Positions 1 through 11,913 are shown, counted from the first letter of the stretch. The stretch: DNA of 64,000 bases from Rhynchopus sp. YZ270_cl-10 (GCA_964035575.1 OZ037844.1:1142501-1206500); one strand, 5' to 3'. Numbers and translations: made by a program. The notes: generated by a model from the sequence alone, not told the origin.

Positions 1-520
1 GTCTACACGTGCGTTACACACTACGGTCTTCGTATACGATACACACAACGCTATGCATATGCGTTGCACGCGTTAACCGCAACGGGTGGTTACCAAACGC
101 AGCCCACCTTCGGTGGGCTGCTGCAACTCGTGCCGTGTGTGGCCCATGCATGGTTCTCACAGCTCGCTGGCACGTTTCCCAAGCCGCAAACCCGGTTACC
201 TGCCTGAAAAACCGGGTTTTTGGCCAAACGCCTGTTTTGCCTGTAGAACCCTGTAGAACCCTTAAGAAACACGTGCTTTAAAGGGGTACTCGTGACACCC
301 TGGTGTCAGGGTCTCTAAGGGGCTACAGCTTCGCTGAGCCTCTACACCCCCCAAAAAGTGTCCGATCTTTCCAAAGAAAACGTTTTTTCGGCTGGGCGAA
401 GCTTCTACACCCTCAAAAAAAAACCGGTTTTTGGTCGGATCCAGCGGGGGGGGTTAGGGGGTAGGGGGGCGGCGAGAAAAGCAACCTTTAAAAACTAGAA
501 AACACAAGTGTTTTCTAGAA
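1..520 (+). mobile_element. Hairpin-tailed repeat family A, 5' part cut by window edge
   Basis: The 3' part of a family A repeat. It holds the CAGCCCACC/GGTGGGCTG hairpin (about 100-122), the shared core (about 150-320) and a G-rich tract (446-474). The tail is a perfect inverted repeat, CTAGAAAACAC / GTGTTTTCTAG at 495-518, followed by AA. There is no coding potential beyond chance frames. The 27 bases to the next element (521-547) match nothing else here. Helentron-like assignment is inferred from structure. Confidence 0.75.
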
Positions 521-637
521 TTTTACACGTAAACTCGCGACACGAAATTTGAGTTGACGGTCTTGAAAACACTTCGCTGGCTGGTGTGTCAAACGGTCTG
601 TGTATGGTTTGCACGTAACGCTCTACGTATACGATAC

Positions 638-2297
638 GATCTGTATGCAACGAACGCAACGCATGCAACGCAACGCAACCGATGTGTACGATGCCATCTG
701 TATGCAACGAACACAACGCAACGAACGCAACGCAACCAACGCAACGCAACCGATGCGTACGTAGCGATCTGTATGCAACGAACGCAACGCATGCAACGCA
801 ACGCAACCGATGCGTACGTTACGATCTGTATGCAACGAACGCAACGTAACCAACGCAACGCAACCGATGCGTACGTAGCGATCTGTATGCAACGAACGCA
901 ACGCATGCAACGCAACGCAACCGATGTGTACGTAGCGATCTGTATGCAACGAACGCAACGCAACCGATGCGTACGTTACGATCTGTATGCAACGAACGCA
1001 ACGTAACCAACGCAACGCAACCGATGCGTACGTAGCGATCTGTATGCAACGAACGCAACGCATGCAACGCAACGCAACCGATGCATACGTAGCGATCTGT
1101 ATGCAACGAACGCAACGCATACAACGCAACGAATGCAACGAACGCAACCGATGCATACGTAGCGATCTGTATGCAACGAACGCAACGCATGCAACGCAAC
1201 GCAACCGATGCGTACGTAGCGATCTGTATGCAACGAACGCAACGCATACAACGCAACGAATGCAACGAACGCAACCGATGCATACGTAGCGATCTGTATG
1301 CAACGAACGCAACGCATACAACGCAACGCAACCGATGCGTACGTAGCGATCTGTATGCAACGAACGCAACGCATGCAACGCAACGCAACCGATGCGTACG
1401 TTACGATCTGTATGCAACGAACGCAACGTAACCAACGCAACGCAACCGATGCGTACGTAGCGATCTGTATGCAACGAACGCAACGCATGCAACGCAACGC
1501 AACCGATGTGTACGTAGCGATCTGTATGCAACGAACGCAACGCAACCGATGCGTACGTTACGATCTGTATGCAACGAACGCAACGTAACCAACGCAACGC
1601 AACCGATGCGTACGTAGCGATCTGTATGCAACGAACGCAACGCATGCAACGCAACGCAACCGATGCATACGTAGCGATCTGTATGCAACGAACGCAACGC
1701 ATACAACGCAACGAATGCAACGAACGCAACCGATGCATACGTAGCGATCTGTATGCAACGAACGCAACGCATGCAACGCAACGCAACCGATGCGTACGTA
1801 GCGATCTGTATGCAACGAACGCAACGCATGCAACGCAACGCAACCGATGCATACGTAGCGATCTGTATGCAACGAACGCAACGCATACAACGCAACGAAT
1901 GCAACGAACGCAACCGATGCATACGTAGCGATCTGTATGCAACGAACGCAACGCATACAACGCAACGCATGCAACGAACGCAACGTAACCAACGCAACGC
2001 AACCGATGCGTACGTAGCGATCTGTATGCAACGAACGCAACGCATGCAACGCAACGCAACCGATGTGTACGTAGCGATCTGTATGCAACGAACGCAACGC
2101 ATGCAACGCAACGCAACCGATGTGTACGTAGCGATCTGTATGCAACGAACGCAACGCAACCGATGCGTACGTAGCGATCTGTATGCAACGAACGCAACGC
2201 ATGCAACGCAACGCAACCGATGTGTACGTAGCGATCTGTATGCAACCAACGCAACGCATGCAACGCAACGCAACCGATGCATACGTTACGAGCGATC
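638..2297. repeat. CpG-rich minisatellite, 42-54 bp unit
   Basis: About 1.65 kb of tandem units built from GCAACG words, each with GATCTGTATGCAACGAACGC and a variable GATG-NN-TACG site read as CG, TG or CA. Unit length varies because short GCAAC blocks are gained or lost. The array is free of stops in several frames on both strands, which creates long spurious ORFs of Arg/Cys/Val/Ala or Asn/Ala/Thr/Gln-rich sequence. It lies inside a family A element. Confidence 0.95.
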
Positions 2298-2617
2298 TGT
2301 ACGAAAGCATGCTACGGGTTTACCGCCATCGCGTTAACGCAACACCTGCGCCGCTGTGACACTTCGCTGGCTCGTGTGGTTGTGATAACGGAACGGTCTA
2401 CACGTGCGTTACACACAACGGTCTTCGTATACGATACACACAACGCTATGCATATGCGATACACGCGTTAACCGCATCGTGTGGTTACCAAACGCAGCCC
2501 ACCTACGGTGGGCTGCTGCAACTCGTGGCGTGTGTGGCCCATGCATGGTTCTCACAGCTCGCTGGCACGTTTCCAACGCCTGTTTTGCCTGTAGAACCCT
2601 GTAGAAGCCTTAAGAAA

Positions 2618-2630
2618 CACGTGTATAAAA
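2618..2630 (+). promoter_or_regulatory. E-box plus TATA-like motif in family A core
   Basis: CACGTG runs directly into TATAAAA, followed by GGGGTACTCG. The same block recurs in most family A copies (for example near 22770, 42160, 44845, 45955, 48600, 52255). In family B the TATA is replaced by TAAAAAA. A Pol II-type promoter is possible, but no transcript start or ORF is visible downstream, so promoter activity is inference. Confidence 0.35.
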
Positions 2631-2653
2631 GGGGTACTCGTGACACCCTGGTG

Positions 2654-3062
2654 CAGTGCTACCAACGCGACAAGAGATTCTAGTCGCGCGACAAAGTGCC
2701 ACTTGTCGCGCTGTCGCGCCCAAAAAAAAATTTTTTTTTCGACATCACAAAAATTTTCACCAAAAAAAAAAATTTTTTTTTTTTTTTGGGTGTGGGCGAT
2801 TTTGGAAAAAAAAATCCAAAAAAAAAAATCCAGAAAAAACCATCGCAGACGGTACAGTAGCGACGTAAGCAAAAGCCATCATTTTTTGACCAAAATTTTG
2901 CTAAGTACCCGGAAAAAACGCGATTTTTCCTAACAAAAAAAAAAAAAAAAGTGTCTCAAAATGGAAAAAAAAATTTTTCGATTTTTGCGACAACTCATTT
3001 TGTCGCGCTGTCGCGGGTGGTTTGTCGCGTGTCGCGCGCGACTTGTCGCGTTGGTAGCACTG
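2654..3062 (+). mobile_element. Foldback MITE family I (CAGTGCTACC ends), 409 bp
   Basis: Perfect terminal inverted repeats begin CAGTGCTACCAACGCG. The flanks are the 7-bp direct repeat CCTGGTG (2647-2653 and 3063-3069). The uninterrupted site GACACCCTGGTGTCAGGG occurs in other family A copies, which proves insertion. The interior is two TCGCG-rich ends around A(n)T(n) blocks with no ORF. A non-autonomous cut-and-paste element. No transposase is present in the window. Confidence 0.93.
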
Positions 3063-3302
3063 CCTGGTGTCAGGGTCTCTAACGGCTCCCAGCTCAAACT
3101 GAGTTATACACCCCCCAAAAAGTGCCCGATCTTTCCAAAGAAACAGTTTTTTGAGCTGGGCGAAGCTTCTACACCCTCTAAACAAAACCGGTTTTTGGTC
3201 GGATCCACCAGGGGGGGGTTAGACTGGGGGGGGGTTACTGTGGGTGGGGGGCGGCGAGGAAAGCAACCTTTAAAAACTAGAAAACACAAGTGTTTTCTAG
3301 AA

Positions 3303-3827
3303 TTCCTTAACACTCGGTGTTAAGGTCTTTAAGGTTGCTGATCACCTCCCACCCACCCACCCACCCACCCACCCTCCCCACCCCCAGGGGTGGGTTTCGG
3401 CCATTTTTTTTCAGGTCTCTAAACGTCCAAAGAGGTCAAAAAAGTGGATTCTTGGGAAGATAGGAGGTTTTTAGGAGACTTTCTCGGAAGCAAAGACCTC
3501 CAAACCCTGACAGACCCTGAAACCAGGGTGTCGCGAGTACCCCTTTTTTACACGTGTTTCTTAAGGGTTCTACAGGGTTCTACAGGCAAAACAGGCGTTT
3601 TGGCCAAAAACCCGGTTTTTCAGGCAGGTAACCGGGTTTGCGGCTTGGGAAACGTGCCAGAGCGGTGTGAGAACCATGCGTGGGGGTTTGTAACCACTCG
3701 TTGCGTTGGTTGCGTTGACTTCGTTGCGTAGACATCGCTACGTACACGCCGGTTACGTTGTGTTGCATGCGTTGCGTTCGTTGTGTAGCTATCGTTAACT
3801 TTGGCGTATTTTCGCGAAATGGTCATT
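3303..3827 (-). mobile_element. Hairpin-tailed repeat family B, truncated at its head
   Basis: Read on the minus strand, the tail hairpin CCTTAACAC / GTGTTAAGG plus AA lies at the left edge next to the family A tail. The CCCACC-rich tract and shared core follow. The body stops in the GTTGCG minisatellite zone and joins a short unrelated stretch (about 3795-3827) before the next B element. The head is missing. Confidence 0.7.
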
Positions 3828-4710
3828 TTCCTTAACACTCAGTGTTAAGGTCTTTAAGGTTGCTGATCACCCCACCCTCCCCGCGCGGGGTGGGTTTCGG
3901 CCATTTTTTTTCAGGTCTCTAAACGTCCACAGAGGTCAAAAAAGTGGATTCTTGGGAAGATAGGAGGTTTTTTTTAGGGTTTGCAAATGAGAAAGACCTC
4001 CAAACCCTGACAGACCCTGAAACGAGGGTGTCGCGAGTACCCCTTTTTTACACGTGTTTCTTAAGGGTTCTACAGGGTTCTACAGGCAAAACAGGCGTTT
4101 TGGCCGAAAACCCGGTTTTTCAGGCAGGTAACCGGGTTTGCGGCTTGGAAAACGTGCCAGCGCGCTGCGAGAACCATGCGTGGGGGTTTGTAACCGCTCG
4201 TTGCGTTGGTTGCGTTGCCTTCGCTACGTTGCGTACACATAGCTACGTGCACACCGGTTACGTTGTGTTGCATGCGTTGCGTTCGTTGTGTAGAGATCGT
4301 TATATACAGAGTGCAACGAACAGAGCGGTTGCGTTGCGTTGGTTGTGTTCGGTTGGTTACGTTCGTTGCGTTCCGATCGTTTCGTACACATCGGTTGCGT
4401 TGCGTTGCGTTCGTTGCGTTGCGTTCGTTGCATACAGATCGTTACGTACTCATCGCTTGCATTGCGTTGGATGCGTTGCGTTCGGTGCGTTGCGTTGCTT
4501 CCGTGTCTTCGGTTCGAGACGTTACGTACCGAACGGTTGCGTTGCGTCGGTTGCATTCGTTCCGTTCACATCGTTCCGATCTGAACGGAACGATGTGAAC
4601 GCAAGAAACGTATCGCATCGGTTGCGTTGGTTGGCTTGTGTGCGTTGCAAACCTTTCATACATCAACCACACCAGCCAGTGAGTGTTAAGGATTGCCAAA
4701 AAAAACTAAA
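3828..4710 (-). mobile_element. Hairpin-tailed repeat family B, complete
   Basis: A minus-strand element whose head TTTAGTTTTTTTTGGCAA lies at the right edge and whose tail hairpin lies at the left edge (loop variant TCA). The order inside is C-rich tract, GGTTTCGGCC, AGGTCTCTAAACGTCC, shared core, then GTTGCGTTG minisatellite. It abuts the next B element with no spacer, a head-to-tail arrangement. No protein-coding potential. Confidence 0.75.
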
Positions 4711-5607
4711 TCCTTAACACTCGGTGTTAAGGTCTTTAAGGTTGCTTCAACACCACACACCCACCCACCCTCCCCACCCCCCTTTAAGGCACCCCCCCCC
4801 CAGGGTGGGTTTCGGCCATTTTTTTTCAGGTCCCTAAACGTCCAAAGAGGTCAAAAAAGTGGATTCTTGGGAAGATAGGCGGTTTTTTTTAGGGTTTGCA
4901 AATGAGAAAGACCTCCAAACCCTGACAGACCCTGAAACCAGGGTGTCGCGAGTACCCCTTTTTTACACGTGTTTCTTAAGGGTTCTACAGGGTTCTACAG
5001 GCAAAACAGGCGTTTTGGCCGAAAACCCGGTTTTTCAGGCAGGTAACCGGGTTTGCAGCGTGTGAAACGTGCCAGAGCGGTGTGAGAACCATGCGTGGGG
5101 GTTTGTAACCACTCGTTGTGTTGGTTGCGTTGCCTTCGTTGCGTACACATCGCTACGTGCACACCGGTTACGTTGTGTTGCATGCGTTGCGTTCGTTGTG
5201 TAGAGATCGTAACGTACAGAGTGCAACGTACGGAGCGGTTGCGTTGCGTTGGTTGTGTTTGGTTGGTTACGTTCGTTGCGTTCCGATCGCTACGTACACA
5301 TCGGTTGCGTTGCGTTGCATGCGTTGCGTTCGTTGCATACAGATCGCTACGTACACATCGGTTACGGTGCGTTGTACGCGTTGCGTTCGTTATGTTGAGA
5401 TCGATATATACAGATCGCAACGTACACATAGGTTGCGTTGCTTGCGTTGCATCCGTTACGTTGCGTTGGGTGTGTTCGGTTGGTTACGTTCGTTGCGTTG
5501 GTTGCATACGGATCGTAACGTATAGAGCGGATCCGTTTCGTTGTGTTCGGTTGCGTTTATCAACCACACCAGCCAGGAGTGTTAAGGATTGCCAAAAAAA
5601 ACTAAAT
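4711..5607 (-). mobile_element. Hairpin-tailed repeat family B, complete
   Basis: The second unit of a tandem run of B elements. The tail hairpin is at 4712-4732 (stem of nine pairs, loop TCG). The head GGCAATCCTTAACACTCC sits near 5575-5600. The minisatellite block differs from its neighbour in length and unit order, so it is not a simple recent duplicate. Non-coding. Confidence 0.75.
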
Positions 5608-7010
5608 TTCCTTAACACTCAGTGTTAAGGTCTTTAAGGTTGCTGATCACCCCCCACCCACCCTCCCCGCGCGGGGTGGGTTTCGGCCATTTTTTTTCAG
5701 GTCTCTAAACGTCCAAAGAGGTCAAAAAAGTGGATTCTTGGGAAGATAGGAGGTTTTTTTTAGGGTTTGCTAATGAGAAAGACCTCCAAACCCTGACAGA
5801 CCCTGAAACCAGGGTGTCGCGAGTACCCCTTTTTTACACGTGTTTCTTAAGGGTTCTACAGGCAAAACAGGCGTTTTGGCCAAAAACCCGGTTTTTCAGG
5901 CAGGTGACCGAGTTTGCGGCTTGGAAAACGTGCCAGAGCGGTGTTTTTTTTTTTTTTTCTCTTTGGCCTTTAGTGGTCTTTTTATTGCGATAGGTTAGTA
6001 CACAATGAACAAAAAGCAAGGTGGGCGCACCACTCAAACAAAATGAACAGAACACAAAAGGTGGGCACGGCCCAGGGTATCTCATTACACCTCCCCTGAC
6101 GTTGGTCTCCTGCTTGCTTGAGAGGCCGGGGAATCACTTTGGAGTCAAACAACTCGTACGCGAGGATACCTCCCCTAAAACTGGAAAATACAAATGGAGT
6201 GGTGCGCGCAGTAATGTAAGCGGTGTCGTGGCGTGCTTAGCCAAAGGTATACGCTTAAAAGTCACTCAAAAAAAAAAAAATAAAAGGGAATATGCATTGT
6301 GTAAGTATAACTAGTGTGTATTTATATGGGGCGGTGTGGAAAGTGAAACGTAAGGCAGCAAATAGGGTACACACAGCTCGCCCCCATCACACGCTTTCCC
6401 CCTTTCATATCCCAAGATAGCACCCAGGGCGCAATCGATTTTAACATCAACAAAATGCAGTGACTGGTGTGTTTGTGTGTCTTTAGGGGCGAGGGGGCGG
6501 GCAAACTTGGGAAACGTGCCAGAGCGGTGTGAGAACCATGCGTGGGGGTTTGTAACCGCTCGTTGCGTTGGTTGCGTTGCCTTCGCTACGTTGCGTACAC
6601 ATATCTACGTGCACACCGGTTACGTTGTGTTGCATGCGTTGCGTTCGTTGTGTAGAGATCGTTATATACAGAGTGCAACGAACAGAGCGGTTGCGTTGCG
6701 TTGGTTGTGTTTGGTTGGTTACGTTCGTTGCGTTCCGATCGTTACGTACACATCGGTTGCGTTGCGTTGCATGCGTTGCGTTCGGTGCGTTGCGTTGCTT
6801 CCGTGTCTTTGGTTCGAGACGTTACGTACCGAACGGTTGCGTTGCGTCGGTTGCATTCGTTCCGTTCACATCGTTCCGATCTGAACGGAACGATGTGAAC
6901 GCAAGAAACGTATCGCATCGGTTGCGTTGGTTGGCTTGTGTGCGTTGCAAACCTTTCATACATCAACCACACCAGCCAGTGAGTGTTAAGGATTGCCAAA
7001 AAAAACTAAA
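5608..7010 (-). mobile_element. Hairpin-tailed repeat family B, split by a LINE 3' fragment
   Basis: The tail hairpin is at 5610-5630 and the head ends at 7010. A 5'-truncated LINE copy interrupts the core. The two halves share the LINE target duplication AAACGTGCCAGAGCGGTG (5926-5943 and 6512-6529). The part after the LINE carries the B minisatellite and a distinctive palindromic block, GATCTGAACGG with TCCGTTCACATCG (6860-6900), shared with the copies near 4560, 19120 and 19380. Confidence 0.75.
5944..6511 (-). mobile_element. LINE copy L1: 3' UTR-only fragment
   Basis: A poly(T) run, then the reverse complement of the LINE 3' end, including TTTTTATTGCG (AATAAA on the LINE strand). It matches the other LINE copies for about 550 bp and then stops. 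It is flanked by an 18-bp perfect target duplication, extendable to 24 bp with one mismatch. Severe 5' truncation, a poly(A) tail and long duplications are the marks of target-primed reverse transcription. Non-coding. Confidence 0.9.
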
Positions 7011-8665
7011 TTCTAGAAAACACTTGTGTTTTCTAGTTTTTAAAGGTTGCTTTCCTCGCCGCCCCCCAGCATGGCTCGGAGCGTGGCTGCCACGTGTGGC
7101 GGTGACGTCGAGGTGTGGCAGGGGCGTGGCGGTCGCGTGGCAGCCACGCTTGCCACGCTTTCTCCTGGTCAACGTGGCGGTACCCCTGCCACACCGTGGC
7201 GGTCGTGGCAGCCACGACCGCCACGGTGTGGCAGACGTGGCTGCCACACCTGCCACGTCTGCCACATGTGGGAGCGGCGATTTCTGTGCTAACTGAACTC
7301 TGAAAAATTTTTTTGTGAGCACCCTATTTTGACGATTTGAGCTCATTAAAAGCAAAATCGGGCACTTTTGAGCATCTGTGGTCATCTAAAACGCGGTTTT
7401 GAGTTTCCGCCCTTAACTGGTACCTCAGAAAGTAGTTGTCGAAAAAAAAAATTTTTTTTTTTCGCAAAGGGAAATCTCAGGCTACCCCTGATAGTGGATC
7501 CTTGGGTGTCCAAAAGTGCAAAAAAAACGCAAAATTTTGATGTTTTGACCACCTGTGGGCACCTAAAACGCACTTCTCTGCCCAAAAAACGGACCCCGAT
7601 TTTTTCCTGAGCGTTTTTATGACTGTGAAATTTTTGAAATTTTTGTCTCGAAAATTTCAATTTTCGCAAAGGCAAAATTGAGTTATTTTGATGATTTTTT
7701 GCAGAAAAATGCAGGGAAATTGCTTAAAAAGGCTCAAAAGTTGAAAATTCTGGCTTTATTTGAAAGATTGGGCCAGAACTAGGAAAAAAGGGCCAAAAAA
7801 ATAGCTATTTCCCTCCCTCCCGCCAGAGCCCGAGGGCGCCCTTGAGGGAGGTCAGGGCAGCCCGAGGGCCGAAGTTTTATCATTCAGAATGAAGTCCGTC
7901 GTAATCGAGGTTTCATCGTTCAAAATGAAGTCCGTCGTAACCGATGTTTTATCATTCAGAATGAGCTGTAGCCCCTTAGAGACCCTGACACCAGGGTGTC
8001 GCGAGTACCCCTTTTTTACACGTGTTTCTTAAGGGTTCTACAGGGTTCTACAGGCAAAACAGGCGTTTTGGCCAAAAACCCGGTTTTTCAGGCAGGTAAC
8101 CGGGTTTGCGGCTTGGGAAACGTGCCAGAGCGGTGTGAGAACCATGCGTGGGGGTTTGTAACCACTCGTTGCGTTGGTTGCGTTGACTTCGTTGCGTAGA
8201 CATCGCTACGTACACACCGGTTACGTTGTGTTGCATGCGTTGCGTTCGTTGTGTAGCTATCGTTACGTACAGAGCGCAACGTACGGAGCGGTTGCGTTGC
8301 GTTGGTTGTGTTTGGTTGGTTACGTTCGTTGCGTTCCGATCGTTACGTACACATCGGTTGCGTTGCGTTGCATGCGTTACATCCGTTACGTTGCGTTCGT
8401 TGCATACAGATCGTTACGTACACATGGGTTACGTTGTGTTGCATGCGTTGCGTTCGTTGTGTAGAGATCGATATATACAGATCGCAACGTACGCATAGGT
8501 TGCGTTGGTTGCGTTCTGATCGTTACGTACGCATCGGTTGCGTTGCGTTGCATGCGTTGGTTGCATACGGATCGTAACGAAAAGAGCGGATCCGTTTCGT
8601 TGTGTTCGGTTGCGTTTATCAACCACACCAGCCAGGAGTGTTAAGGATTGCCAAAAAAAACTAAA
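7011..8665 (-). mobile_element. Hybrid hairpin-tailed repeat: family A tail, family B head
   Basis: The left edge is the A tail hairpin (TTCTAGAAAACAC...), and the right edge is the B head (GATTGCC then CTAAA). The shared core and a B-type minisatellite lie between. The A-type G/C tract is broken at about 7068 by a 0.9-kb block unlike the rest. A recombinant of the two families, formed by template switching or by exchange in the shared core. Confidence 0.65.
7068..7966. other. Unassigned insertion-like block
   Basis: The block starts CATGGCTCGGAGCG, which resembles the foldback termini, but no matching right end or 7-bp duplication is visible. The first 200 bp is dense with GTGGC/GCCAC and can fold extensively. 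The rest is A/T-rich modules around A(n)T(n) tracts, shared with the foldback elements (for example 7700-7800 resembles 23850-23930). It ends with a repeated TTTTATCATTCAGAATGA motif. No gene seen. Confidence 0.4.
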
Positions 8666-8699
8666 TCTCTAACCCCCCCTTCACTAAATTCTAGAAAAC

Positions 8700-8703
<4 letters not shown>
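8666..8703 (-). mobile_element. Family A tail remnant, left half
   Basis: A short A-type fragment ending in TTCTAGAAAACACTT. The matching right half starts at 13869 (ACTTGTGTTTTCTAG). The terminal hairpin was therefore split by the LINE-bearing insertion between them. Confidence 0.7.
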
Positions 8704-8730
<27 letters not shown>

Positions 8731-11266
8731 CTCTTTGGCCTTTAGTGGTCTTTTTATTGCGATAGGTTTGTACACAATGAACAAAAAGCAAGGTGGGCGC
8801 ACCACTCAAACAAAATGAACAGAACACAAAAGGTGGGCACGGCCCAGGGTATCTCATTACACCTCCCCTGACGTTGGTCTCCTGCTTGCTTGAGAGGCCG
8901 GGGAATCACTTTGGAGTCAAACAACTCGTACGCGAGGATACCTCCCCTAAAACTGGAAAATACAAATGGAGTGGTGCGCGCAGTAATGTAAGCGGTGTCG
9001 TGGCGTGCTTAGCCAAAGGTATACGCTTAAAAGTCACTCAAAAAAAAAAAAATAAAAGGGAATATGCATTGTGTAAGTATAACTAGTGTGTATTTATATG
9101 GGGCGGTGTGGAAAGTGAAACGTAAGGCAGCAAATAGGGTACACACAGCTCGCCCCCATCACACGCTTTCCCCCTTTCATATCCCAAGATAGCACCCAGG
9201 GCGCAATCGATTTTAACATCAACAAAATGCAGTGACTGGTGTGTTTGTGTGTCTTTAGGGGCGAGGGGGCGGGCAGAGTGAGAGGCAGGCATCTGTGGCA
9301 GTCGCAAACCCCCACCAGGAGCCCTGATCTCTTAGGTAGGTTTGTGTTGTGGCGGCGTACACGATTTGCCCTTGTTGGGGTGTTGGTGGCGTTCTTTTGG
9401 GGCATGTGGCTCGTGTTATTACCTATGAGACTCGGACACCCAGCAGAGGCGCAACTTCCACTTCAGGTACCCATCGCTCTCCCCACCCCTCCTCCCCTTG
9501 TCGTCGCATTTGCCTGTGCCGCAATCGGGTGTGCTTAGGGTACTACATCGGGCCACGGGCAGGGGCTGAGTCTGGGGGTTGTCGTGGCAGAAAAATAAAC
9601 TAGTGAGTAGGGCACGAGTAGTACGTTCCCACATTGCGTAACGTATCTTACTTGCATATGGGGATAAGGGGGGTTAAATGGTAGTACAGGTGGCTCGCAT
9701 CGGGGGTGTCGCTACGCACCCGTCTACTTTACAGTGACTGCTGCCGAAAATAAAAAGGTGGGAGGTTACAGGGGCGCGGTACCCACTGGCGCCTCCCCGC
9801 AAGGTGTTGATAGCGACAGGTTGTTTCAGTTTGCAATTGCGAAAAAAAATATTTTAAAATAAAACATTTTTTTTTTTAAAAATTAAAATTTGAGTTATTA
9901 AAGTTTTGTTTTGTTACAAATTGTAGAAGTGTGTGTCACTACCCGTGGGGGGGAAGTTTGGGGCTACTGCGGTTGACATAGTGTCCCATAAGAGTGTGCT
10001 GTTGTTTTCGCTAGTAGCGTACCTGGTGGAGCATGCAAGGTGGCCTAGTAGACTCCTACGCAGCTTCACCGGCACGTGTGTATTGTGTAAAGGGGGAAGG
10101 GTGAGGTGGGGGTATTAAATAGGGGAGTTGGGGAATTTGGGATTTTGGTGGGCGGGAAGAACGTCCGTATGGTAAGACGCGCCGCACGCCTCTTTGGGCA
10201 CATGTAGTGTTTGTGCGTGCATGTGCTTGCATGTTTAGTCATAAGGGGGGTTTTGATGGTTGTGTTGGTAGCTCGCATCGGGGGTGTCGCTACGCACCCT
10301 TTCACCTAACAGTAATTGCTGCCGTAAAAGAAAAATAAATCATAAATGAAAAAGAGGAGGTTACCAGAGCGCGGTAGACACTGGCGCCTCCCCTCGAGGT
10401 GTTTGGTTGCGACAGAAAAGGTTACATTTTGCATTTTAAAAGTTTCAAAAGAGGATAAGGTGTGAGCAGTTAAAGTAAAAGTGTGGGTCACTACCCTTTG
10501 AAGGGGAACAATGGGGTAACTGCAGCGCGGTAGTCGCTGGTGACCCTCAAGATTGTGTTGTTGTTTTGACAGGCAGCGTAATCGGTGGAAAATGCAAGGT
10601 GGCCGGGTAGACCCCTAAGCAGCTTCACCGGCACGTGCGTATTGTGTAAAGGGGGAAGGGTGTGTTGGCAGTATTAAATAGGGGGGGAATTGGGGCACGG
10701 GAAGAGCATTCGTAGGGTAGATGTGTGGTACACCTCCGTCCGCACATGTATAGTTTGCTTTAATTGATTAATGTACAGTCAGATGCTCCTAATCTACTTG
10801 TGTTTAACGACTGTTGACCTCCAAAAGAGCGGTAAATACATTGTGCTGTGGTACAGAGAGTTTAGGGAGTGGCGGCATAAAAAGGGGATAACTAGGTGCA
10901 TAAAGAAGCGTCCGCTGGGTAAAATGTGGAGTACGCCTCTCTGGGCGTACTTCGAGTGCGGAGGGACCTGGGGCTTCAATAGCGAGAGAGAATTATGCAT
11001 CAGGGATTTCTACGGTGTGAGAAGTGTGGTAGAGATGTGGAAAAATGGGTAGGGGGAACGCTGAACGAGCGAACGAAAGGCTTTTGATTGGGTAACATGT
11101 GGGGAAAGACAGCAGAAAAGCAACAAAATACCCGTTGTAAATAGGGGGACATGAATAACACGCTTGTTGTCAGGGGCTAGCAGCGCGACGTAAGTCGTAC
11201 TGCAGCCTATGACACAAGATTAAACACAGAACATAATAATATTAATCAACAACAACTCAGTCACGA

Positions 11267-11913
11267 CTAACTACCGTTACGGAGGTACTCCTCAAGCGGG
11301 CCAGGCAGGAAACTCTCGCTGACGAGGTACTTCAGGGCGGTCGCCGGCTCTCGCATGAGGAGGGTATGGAGGTCCGGGAGGCTTTCGCTACACGTTTGTC
11401 GGCAGGAGAAGAACAGGTGCTTCAGGGTGCAGGGCTTGTCGCATCGCAGGCATGTGGCAGTGTTCGACGAGGTGCGGAAGTCGAACGTTAGCTGGTTGCT
11501 GCCAGCTCGGAGGCTGCGGATGGTGGTTTCCCCCCTGCGGGTGAGGTCCGTGCAGTGGACGGGAGGTTGCAGCACCGCTACGTCCGCTCCGGCCTTCCTG
11601 GCGTACACCGTGTTCGTGCCGGGCTGCTCGACGGAAGGGGTGTTCGCCAGGTGACGTCTCGCACATGATCTGGCGGCAGAGAAGGACAGGCCAGGGCTCT
11701 GCACCATCTTGGTGCCTTCTGCGGCCGCAGCGTCAGCAGCATCATTGCCCAGGACCTGCACATGCGAGGGGACGTAGTGCAGTATTAGGTTTATGTTGTT
11801 GCCGGCAAGCCGGTGTAGTCCTTTCCAGAGTTTGTGTTCGAAGTCCTCTCTGGCCTTCTTGGGACCGCTCTCTAGCGCACGCAGGGACGATTGCGAGTCT
11901 GTGAGGATGGCGC
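11267..11913 (-). pseudogene. LINE ORF2 C-terminal fragment (RNase H end and zinc-binding tail)
   Basis: The minus-strand frame encodes ILTDSQSSLRALESG, NDAADAAAAEG and the CLRCDKPC...HLFFSC tail up to the ORF2 stop. It is identical in reading to the end of ORF2 in the 40-kb copy. The N-terminal side is cut at SAILTD, and the open frame continues into the adjacent array as KHKAKTIDHRK, which is not LINE sequence. It has two of the four RNase H catalytic residues, so it cannot be active alone. Confidence 0.88.

Larger units (their letters stand above)
548..3302 (+). mobile_element. Hairpin-tailed repeat family A, complete, with minisatellite and nested MITE
   Basis: A complete family A element. 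The head TTTGAGTTGACGG is followed by GAAAACACTTCGCTGGCTGG. Then come a long CpG-rich minisatellite, the shared core with CACGTG and TATAAAA (2618-2630), a G-rich tract, and the terminal hairpin at 3277-3300 plus AA. A 409-bp foldback MITE sits inside the core. It has no terminal inverted repeats of the cut-and-paste type and no flanking duplication. The next element begins directly at 3303. Non-autonomous rolling-circle element is the likeliest class. Confidence 0.8.

Noticed and set aside
446-474. GGGGTTAGGGGGTAGGGG as telomeric repeat
   Set aside because: The spacing is irregular, it recurs internally before each hairpin tail, and there is no array.
623-2263. A 546-codon open frame on the minus strand, and many similar ones at 15.3-18.4 kb and 45-47 kb
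   Set aside because: They are readings of the minisatellite, open in several frames on both strands, with only a few residue types and no domain.
7068-7966. A sixth foldback family starting CATGGCTCGGAG
   Set aside because: No inverted partner end and no 7-bp duplication could be found, so it was left unassigned.
9239-9538. Open frames of about 100 codons repeated near 9.3, 43.8 and 61.9 kb
   Set aside because: They lie in the LINE 3' UTR, several frames and both strands are open at once, and there is no domain.
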